Source of the DNA: a virus
IMG/VR virus record: IMGVR_UViG_3300047480_000710
Location: 1-52,095 of that record
DNA length: 52,095 bases
Strand: one strand, 5' to 3'
Positions within the stretch are counted from its first letter, which is position 1, and every line of letters starts with the position of its first letter. The notes beneath the pieces were generated by a model, which was not told the origin of the DNA, ran no database searches, and worked only from the letters and a program-made list of their open reading frames with translations. The translations under genes were made by a program, and so were the position numbers. Below are positions 45,787 to 52,095 of the stretch, piece after piece.

Positions 45787-47109
45787 ATGGCTTCTATTTT
45801 AAGAATTAAGCGCAGTGAGGTTAGTGGTAACCCAGCTGTATTAGGTGCTGGTGAGTTAGCTTATACGGCACTTGCTGACAACGGATCCAACGGAGGCGAC
45901 CGTTTATACATTGGTATGGGAACCGAGACTGCAGGTAATGCAGTTAATCACGTTGTAATTGGTGGTAAGCGTTATACTGATTTAGTTGACGCAGCTACAA
46001 ATTTAAATACTGCTAATACTATTGTTCGTCGAGACAATGCAGGCAGCGTTTTCTTAGATATTACCGGCGATGTAACTGGTAATGCTTCAACAGCTACTGC
46101 ATGGCTAAATGCACGTAGTTTAGCACTAACTGGTGATGCGACTGCTACTTTTACCGGTGTTGATGGTACTCAGAATTTAAGTACAGCAATTACATTGGCT
46201 ACAGTTAACAGCAACGTAGGTACTTTTGGTAGTACAACACAAATCCCTGTGGTAACTGTAAATGCCAAAGGCTTAGTGACTGGCGTTACAACAGCCTCTA
46301 TTTCAACTAGCTTGAATATTGCTGGTGGAACAGGCAGTGATGCTGTTGCACTTGGAACAGATACGCTAACATTTGCCGGTGGTATTGGTGTTGCTACCAC
46401 AGTTACAAATAATCAAGTTAGTTTTGCTATCGGTCAAGCGGTTGGTACAACAGACAACGTAACTTTTAACAATGTTACAGTAAACGGAACCTTAACTTCT
46501 GATGACATTACTGCCGCAAATATTAGTGTTGACGGTAACGCTGTTATCACAGGTAACTTAACAGTACAAGGTACTACAACAACAGTCAACTCAACAGCCG
46601 TTGCAGTAGCAGATATTAATATTACACTAGCAAAAGATGCAGCTAACGCTGCCGCTGCCGAAGGTGCTGGTTTAACTGTTGCTGGAGCAGGGGCAACTTT
46701 AACATACACAAGCGCTAACGACCGTTGGAACTTTAACAAAGACTTAGTGGTATCTACAGTACATGGTGCGTTAAATGGTAATGCTGCTACAGCTACTAAG
46801 TGGGCTACTGGCCGTACCGTTGCAATTACTGGAGATATTAGCTACACTTCCGCTAGTTTAGACGGTAGTGCAAACGTAACTGGTGTAGGTACTCTTGCAA
46901 CAGTTAACAGCAATGTTGGAAGTTTTGGTGACTCAGTAACTGTACCTAATTTCACAGTCAATGCAAAAGGTTTAATTACCGCAGCAGGTAGTACCGCAAT
47001 ACCTATTGCAACAAGTATTGTAAAAGGTTTAGCAAGTTTTGTAAACACTAATTTTTCAGTTGTTAATGGTTTAGTATCAATTACAGCAGTAGACGGCGGA
47101 ACTTACTAA
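45787..47109 (+). CDS. Tail fibre protein, 440 residues
   Basis: RIKRSEVSGNPAVLGAGELA is the fibre-attachment motif seen again in the next gene. It is followed by repeated GDVTGNAST, NLSTAITLATVNSNVGTFG and GNLTVQGTTTTVNSTAVAV units, typical of long trimeric fibres. The duplicated 'LATVNSNVG(T/S)FG' segments (about 139 and 371) suggest internal duplication. Confidence 0.85.
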   Translation: MASILRIKRSEVSGNPAVLGAGELAYTALADNGSNGGDRLYIGMGTETAGNAVNHVVIGGKRYTDLVDAATNLNTANTIVRRDNAGSVFLDITGDVTGNASTATAWLNARSLALTGDATATFTGVDGTQNLSTAITLATVNSNVGTFGSTTQIPVVTVNAKGLVTGVTTASISTSLNIAGGTGSDAVALGTDTLTFAGGIGVATTVTNNQVSFAIGQAVGTTDNVTFNNVTVNGTLTSDDITAANISVDGNAVITGNLTVQGTTTTVNSTAVAVADINITLAKDAANAAAAEGAGLTVAGAGATLTYTSANDRWNFNKDLVVSTVHGALNGNAATATKWATGRTVAITGDISYTSASLDGSANVTGVGTLATVNSNVGSFGDSVTVPNFTVNAKGLITAAGSTAIPIATSIVKGLASFVNTNFSVVNGLVSITAVDGGTY

Positions 47110-47147
47110 TATAGACACCTGCTTATATAAGCACGAAAGGTAGCCAT

Positions 47148-50100
47148 ATGGCAGAAATAAAAATAAAGCGCAGCAATGTAACTGGTCGTGTACCCACAAC
47201 CAGTGACCTTGCCTTAGGCGAGCTTGCCATCAACACCTTTGATGGCAAGCTGTTTTTAAAAAGAAACAATGGTACAGATGCTGTTGTTGAAATAGGTGGC
47301 AGCGCAGCAGGAGTGGCTAGCTTTAACACTCGTACCGGTGCGGTTACACTAAGCTCTGGTGACGTCACAGGTGCTTTGGGCTTTACCCCACTAAGTAACA
47401 CTACAAGTTATTTACCCCTAGCTGGCGGTAGTTTAACTGGCGACGTAAGTTTACCATTCAATATTCTTACTGCTTATAGTACTCAAACTGAGCAAGTTAA
47501 TACGTCTAATCTTAGCGTCTCAAGTAGTGTTTATTTAGACGGTGCATGGGAACTTTATCACAACTCTGCAACTGAGAACCTTGAGTTATTTCACTATAAC
47601 TATACAAATGCTCCTCAGAACTTACTTATTAACGGCAATGTAGCGGTTCATGCAGGTAACGTTGGTAGCTACGCTGCCTCTACTTCGCACACGCACGACT
47701 ACTTGCCCTTAAGCGGCGGTACACTAACAGGTAGAACAATTGTTAACGTAGGCGGTCGTGCACTTACCGTTGGTGGATCTCCAGCAGGTGCTCCTAATGC
47801 GGTAATTGCAGCACATGACGGTTACTTGGAAATTGTAGCCGGAGCAGGCGGTGCTACCAATAAATCTGGTGTTGTATTTCACAACCCAAATATTTCAACA
47901 TCAATTTTAGAATACGTTAACACAACCTCAGATGCTGCGTATTTTAACTTCCGCTCTGATGACGTTTCGTGGAATGTACGTGTTAACAACAGTATTGTAC
48001 TTCACGCAAGTAATATCAGCAGTTATGCGCTTCCATTAAGTGGTGGTACATTAACAGGTAACCTAAGTATTAATACTGGATCGGTAATTAACTTTGCTGG
48101 TCAGTCAGATACTGTTGGTTACAACGCCACTAGCGGTCTTGGTACTTATATCAAAGGCACAGGTAGCACATATATCTATGGTGGTGGGTCTTTTTATGAT
48201 GGCACAGCCCAGCGTGCTTTGATTCATGCAGGGAACAAAGATAGTTATACATATCCACCTGCATCCCATACTCACAGTTATTTACCACTAAGTGGCGGAA
48301 CATTAACTGGCGAGTTAACCATTGCTACTGGAGCTGCAACTGGTTTACGTATAAATACATCTACAGGTACACAGTCTTTATGGGTTCGCGCTGGTTATGA
48401 TACCGACGGAACCGCTACTCCAGCAGTTTCTGCAACAAATATTCAATTTCAGTCAAGCGGCAGTAGTGGTGGTACTTTTAGTTTTGTTTCAGGCAATACT
48501 AAAGCATTATCCATAGGTAGTGTAGTTAATTCATTAGTTGCACTTCAGCAAGCAGGCAATCAAGTTCTACATGCCGGTAATTATAACAGCTATTCACCAA
48601 CCCTAACCGGGGGCAATGCTTCAGGCACTTGGCCTATTAATATTACTGGTTCTGCAGGGTCAGTTGCTGCTACAGCTACAACAAACCTATATAGCCCAAA
48701 TGCTGCAACTGTTGTTAGTGGTGATGCTGCTACAGCAATGCCAGGCACAGGAAACTCCTTAATACATACTCTGGCAACAGGTCCAAGCGGTAATGATGGA
48801 CATATTATTGGTATGTCGTGGGCTAATACCACGTCTGTTTATGGTGCTCAAATTTGGGTGGACACAGACCCTACCAATAGAATGGCGATTAGATCGCGCA
48901 GTAGTACAGGGGTTTGGAACGGTTGGTCGGAAGTTTTAACTGCAAACAACTACACTAGTTATTTCCCAACATGGTCTAGTGGTGTCACTGGCAGTCACAT
49001 TGTTCAGCGCGATGGTAATGGATATATCTATGCCAACCATGTTAACTTTAGCACCGGCGAAACCGAAAACCCCACAATCAACTCTTTTATCACCAGCAAT
49101 GGTGATGGGTGGTCACGCAAGTCGTCAAAGTCTCATGTTATTAATCAGCTGAGCTTATTGACTGCAAGTAATTGGAGCAATTACGTTCAAATCCCTTATA
49201 CAGGTTGGCCAGGTTCGCCAGGAGCAGATGCGAATACTTTCTTAGGCGGTAGTTGGTTACGTTCATCGTTTACATACTCTAATAATGCGCCATGGACTGG
49301 CCCATTATTTAGTGCGCCAGCTGGCGGTTATGATATGCAGATCAATGGTCAATATAGTGGCCACGAATTTTCGATCCGTAGCCGTAATGGTGATGCTGGT
49401 TCTTGGATGTCATGGAAACGCATATTAACTGATCATAACTACAATACTTGGGCACCCACATTAACAGGTGGTGGGGCTTCAGGTACTTGGAGTATCAACC
49501 TTAATCTGGGAGGTTCAGGTCATACTATTACCAACAACTCTTGGGCTGGTGGTGCTGGTTACCACGGGTACCAGTTTAATGGTGGTGATTACAGATTTGG
49601 CTTCTCGTCTACTAGCGGTGTTGTTAGTGTATACGCTGACGGTAACTTTTATGCAACTGATAGTTCACACTTAGTATTACACGCAGGTAACTACAGCTCA
49701 TATGCTCTACCCTTAAGCGGCGGAACAGTTGGTGATCTTAGAACTAACTTTCTTTCTGGTGGTGGCGGACATAGTTTTGGCTCTAGCCATTATTCAATGG
49801 GCAAGGACTATGCCAACGGTGGTTGGTCACATCCACACTACTCTGACTTGATTATTGGATACCACACTGGTATTCGTATTGGTGCTGCTTATTCTGGTAT
49901 CCGCTTCTACAACAACTCACCAACCACTGACGCTAACAACGACGGTAATGGCGACGGCGGCGAAGCGTTATTGATGACTATTGGTGGTCATGCTGGTGGT
50001 TCAGATGTAGTAATAAATAATAGTCTGCAACTAGCCAATAGCAACTTAAAACTAAGTCAAGGTGATGGCACTGGGCTCCGGATTACCACCGCTTATGGTT

Positions 50101-51005
50101 GGGTTAATTTTGGTGCTCAGAATAGTAGTTGGACGCACGTTTATTCCGACAAGGCGTTTTATACAAACCAAGACTGGTACGTAAATAACAGCGTAATGTT
50201 GCACGCAGGTAACTACACAAGCTATGCAACTGCACGTACTAGTGGAAACCGCCCGGGCGTCACCAAGCTGTATCGCAACGAAGATGATAGTGGTTACAAC
50301 GTTCAGACAACGTGGAGTTCAGATGCCAGCGGTTATTGGTCTTTGCGCGGCTACTACAACGACAACTACCATGCTGCTTGTTATGTAGCGCTGTCTGGCA
50401 GGTCTAACCGTGCTAATGGTAACTTCTATATTGATGACAACTATGGTTGTGGTATTGTTGGTGCTTATGCATCTACACGTTATCAAGGCGTGTTTGCCAT
50501 GGGTGACAGTTACAAGTTGCCTGCAGATGGTACAACAACGGGTAGTTTATATGGCTTGGCGTGGTCACATCCCAACGCTGGCGGTGCTGCTGGTAACTTA
50601 ACCGACCACGGTTTGCTTGTCATCAACAACGGCGTTTTCAAATGTGCTATATCTAATTCGATTGTTGCATCAGGAAACATTACTGCATATTCAGATGAGC
50701 GTTTAAAAACCAACTGGCGTTCAATGCCAGAGAACTATGTGGCTCGTTTAGCCAAAGTCAAAGTTGGTATTTATGATCGCTTAGATGAGGAAGATAGTAC
50801 ACAAGTTGGTGTTAGTGCACAGTCATTTCAACAATTGCTTCCACAAGCAATTATGACTGCCAAAGATGACATGCAGACATTATCCGTTTCGTATGGTAAT
50901 GCAGCACTCGCCTCAGCCGTAGAGCTAGCCAAAGACAACGTTGAACTTCGTGCTCGTATTGAGCGCTTAGAATCACTTATTGAACAACTCCTAAACAAGG
51001 AATAA
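47148..51005 (+). CDS. Long tail fibre with S74 intramolecular chaperone
   Basis: 1285 residues. It begins with KRSNVTGRVPTTSDLALGEL, then many copies of 'LPLSGGTLTG' and 'VLHAGNYSSYALPLSG', the short trimeric repeat of phage fibres. From about residue 1182 (SDERLKTNW) the peptidase S74 chaperone domain folds the trimer and cuts itself off, with Ser and Lys of this motif as the dyad; a coiled-coil end (ELRARIERLESLIEQLL) follows. Confidence 0.93.
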   Translation: MAEIKIKRSNVTGRVPTTSDLALGELAINTFDGKLFLKRNNGTDAVVEIGGSAAGVASFNTRTGAVTLSSGDVTGALGFTPLSNTTSYLPLAGGSLTGDVSLPFNILTAYSTQTEQVNTSNLSVSSSVYLDGAWELYHNSATENLELFHYNYTNAPQNLLINGNVAVHAGNVGSYAASTSHTHDYLPLSGGTLTGRTIVNVGGRALTVGGSPAGAPNAVIAAHDGYLEIVAGAGGATNKSGVVFHNPNISTSILEYVNTTSDAAYFNFRSDDVSWNVRVNNSIVLHASNISSYALPLSGGTLTGNLSINTGSVINFAGQSDTVGYNATSGLGTYIKGTGSTYIYGGGSFYDGTAQRALIHAGNKDSYTYPPASHTHSYLPLSGGTLTGELTIATGAATGLRINTSTGTQSLWVRAGYDTDGTATPAVSATNIQFQSSGSSGGTFSFVSGNTKALSIGSVVNSLVALQQAGNQVLHAGNYNSYSPTLTGGNASGTWPINITGSAGSVAATATTNLYSPNAATVVSGDAATAMPGTGNSLIHTLATGPSGNDGHIIGMSWANTTSVYGAQIWVDTDPTNRMAIRSRSSTGVWNGWSEVLTANNYTSYFPTWSSGVTGSHIVQRDGNGYIYANHVNFSTGETENPTINSFITSNGDGWSRKSSKSHVINQLSLLTASNWSNYVQIPYTGWPGSPGADANTFLGGSWLRSSFTYSNNAPWTGPLFSAPAGGYDMQINGQYSGHEFSIRSRNGDAGSWMSWKRILTDHNYNTWAPTLTGGGASGTWSINLNLGGSGHTITNNSWAGGAGYHGYQFNGGDYRFGFSSTSGVVSVYADGNFYATDSSHLVLHAGNYSSYALPLSGGTVGDLRTNFLSGGGGHSFGSSHYSMGKDYANGGWSHPHYSDLIIGYHTGIRIGAAYSGIRFYNNSPTTDANNDGNGDGGEALLMTIGGHAGGSDVVINNSLQLANSNLKLSQGDGTGLRITTAYGWVNFGAQNSSWTHVYSDKAFYTNQDWYVNNSVMLHAGNYTSYATARTSGNRPGVTKLYRNEDDSGYNVQTTWSSDASGYWSLRGYYNDNYHAACYVALSGRSNRANGNFYIDDNYGCGIVGAYASTRYQGVFAMGDSYKLPADGTTTGSLYGLAWSHPNAGGAAGNLTDHGLLVINNGVFKCAISNSIVASGNITAYSDERLKTNWRSMPENYVARLAKVKVGIYDRLDEEDSTQVGVSAQSFQQLLPQAIMTAKDDMQTLSVSYGNAALASAVELAKDNVELRARIERLESLIEQLLNKE

Positions 51006-51007
51006 AC

Positions 51008-51403
51008 ATGACAATCGAAGCAGCACCACAACCAAGTGATTTTACTGCAACATTCACAATCAAAGTAACTGGTTTACGTACAGCTACCATTAACGGCATT
51101 GAAAATGCGGTTAAACAAGTAGAGTGGACTATGAAAGGTACAGAAGCAGATCAAACATTTGAACTGCCTCAGTCTACCACAGTACCCGACCCTCAATCGG
51201 AGGGATTTGTGCCACTAGCTAGTTTAACAGAAGCGCAAGTAATTGCGTGGATTGAAGCTCACGAAACACGTATTCCAGGTATCAAAGCACATATTCAGCT
51301 GGTACTTGATCGTGAAGTAGCCAAAGCTGCACTAACCTCAACCACAATGCCTTGGGCACCGGTTGCAGAAGTGCCCGCAGCACCAGAGGCTCCCGCAGCC
51401 TAA
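51008..51403 (+). CDS. Fibre-associated accessory protein, 131 residues
   Basis: VKQVEWTMKGTEADQTFELP, then FVPLASLTEAQVIAWIEAH: matches a small family found directly after fibre genes in many phages. Function unknown. Pro/Ala-rich C-terminus. Confidence 0.8.
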   Translation: MTIEAAPQPSDFTATFTIKVTGLRTATINGIENAVKQVEWTMKGTEADQTFELPQSTTVPDPQSEGFVPLASLTEAQVIAWIEAHETRIPGIKAHIQLVLDREVAKAALTSTTMPWAPVAEVPAAPEAPAA

Positions 51404-51407
51404 TTAC

Positions 51408-51430
51408 AAAAGCGGCCTAGTGCCGCTTTT
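51408..51430 (+). terminator. Terminator
   Basis: AAAAGCGGC-CTAGT-GCCGCTTTT. Confidence 0.9.
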
Positions 51431-51453
51431 ATTTAAGCTATAAGGATTTATAT

Positions 51454-52095
51454 ATGGCATTACCAGCATCCGGTGCAATTTCGCTGTCTCAGGTCAACGT
51501 TGAACTGGGGCGTTCTGCTACTGCTGCAATCAGCATGAACGATCCAGCGGTTCGTGTTTTGTTTTTGGGAGTCTCAAACCCTACAACCACTATTTCAATG
51601 CAAAGTGGTTATGGCAAAGTCAACCAATTTGCATTTACTATATCCGCTAATCAAACTGCGGCAAACCTGCGTACACTAGCAGTAAATGCTGGCTGGAATC
51701 AGTCTACTAAGGTTGTTGCTACTATAAACAGTGGTGTTTATATTAGTAGTAGTAATACTGGAACTACAGCTCTGACCATTAACGGATCGTTTCCTAATGG
51801 TGTAGAACTTGTAAACAACGGATTTATCGTTGGTATGGGTGGTTTCGGCGGCAACGGTGCTGCAGGTATGACACAAGGTTCTGTTGGTGGTGCCGGTGCA
51901 ACTGGTGGACGTGCATTGATTGCTTCTGTGGCTGTTGCAATACGAAACAACGGAACAATAGGTGGTGGTGGTGGCGGTGGCGGTGGTGGTGGCCAAGTTT
52001 ACGAACTTGGTGACAAAAACAATCCGGCCTCATTCGGCTGGGGCGGTGGTGGTGGTGGCGGTGGCCGCAGCGGCAGCACTGGTTCCACAGGCGGT
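51454..52095 (+). CDS. Glycine-rich adhesin or receptor-binding protein (partial, 3' end outside window)
   Basis: At least 214 residues, open to the window edge. MALPASGAISLSQVNVELGR is the common N-terminus of small phage tail-tip adhesins. A beta domain follows, then glycine-rich runs (GGFGGNGAAGM; ten or more Gly in a row; GWGGGGGGGGR) like the polyglycine sandwich of T-even gp38 adhesins. It likely determines host range. AAGGA lies before the start. Confidence 0.82.
   Translation, partial: MALPASGAISLSQVNVELGRSATAAISMNDPAVRVLFLGVSNPTTTISMQSGYGKVNQFAFTISANQTAANLRTLAVNAGWNQSTKVVATINSGVYISSSNTGTTALTINGSFPNGVELVNNGFIVGMGGFGGNGAAGMTQGSVGGAGATGGRALIASVAVAIRNNGTIGGGGGGGGGGGQVYELGDKNNPASFGWGGGGGGGGRSGSTGSTGG

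Overview
This window is part of a tailed-phage genome (Caudoviricetes). The virion genes point to a long-tailed siphovirus: an HK97-type head, a 2269-residue tape measure protein, a frameshifted tail-assembly chaperone pair and no contractile sheath gene. The promoters are of the bacterial sigma-70 type (TTGACA, 17-18 nt, TATAAT) and the lysis enzyme is a SleB-type hydrolase behind a signal peptide. Together these suggest a Gram-negative, probably aquatic, host, but the host is inferred only. No integrase or lysogeny gene is visible.

Layout. (1) About 1-5,730, leftward: seven ordinary tRNA-like genes plus one interrupted one, a PD-(D/E)XK endonuclease, small proteins, a tyrosine-phosphatase-like protein, the UV endonuclease UvsE and a dATP/dGTP diphosphohydrolase-like protein. 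(2) About 5,775-15,400, rightward: small early or middle genes with tightly overlapping ends. They include a lysin, a metallophosphoesterase, ThyX, a 5'-nucleotidase-like HAD protein, a MazG-like pyrophosphohydrolase and zinc-binding miniproteins. (3) About 15,500-16,640: roughly 1.1 kb without a gene, behind a strong promoter and full of hairpins. (4) About 16,640-22,450, leftward: short genes including three of the window's four copies of a small helix-turn-helix protein, two SprT-like metallopeptidases, a DEDD exonuclease, a HAD phosphatase and a PQ-loop membrane protein. Rightward promoters that overlap palindromes face into these genes. (5) About 22,760 to the end, rightward late genes: small and large terminase, HNH, portal, fused protease-capsid, connectors, tail tube, chaperones, tape measure, tail tip, fibres with an S74 chaperone domain, and a glycine-rich adhesin cut by the window edge.

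The striking part is RNA, not protein. The spacers of the tRNA array hold a series of RNA modules. Several are closed by perfect or near-perfect helices of 11-18 bp, and several of these start exactly at a tRNA CCA end or a tRNA 5' end. One such module sits inside a tRNA. A 121-nt imperfect hairpin and a region of about 850 nt that looks like a giant ornate RNA lie in the rightward half. Four cassettes of palindromic promoter plus perfect hairpin lie in the leftward half, mixed with the helix-turn-helix paralogues. These RNA observations are the main candidates for something undescribed.

How the genes work together. ThyX, MazG-like, the diphosphohydrolase and the nucleotidase-like HAD protein tune the nucleotide pool. 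UvsE and the SprT-like proteins fit DNA repair or DNA-protein crosslink handling. The tRNAs supplement late translation. The late genes are cut into transcription segments by promoters and terminators around the HNH, tube, tape measure and tail-tip genes. No replication polymerase, helicase or primase was recognised here, so those presumably lie outside the window.
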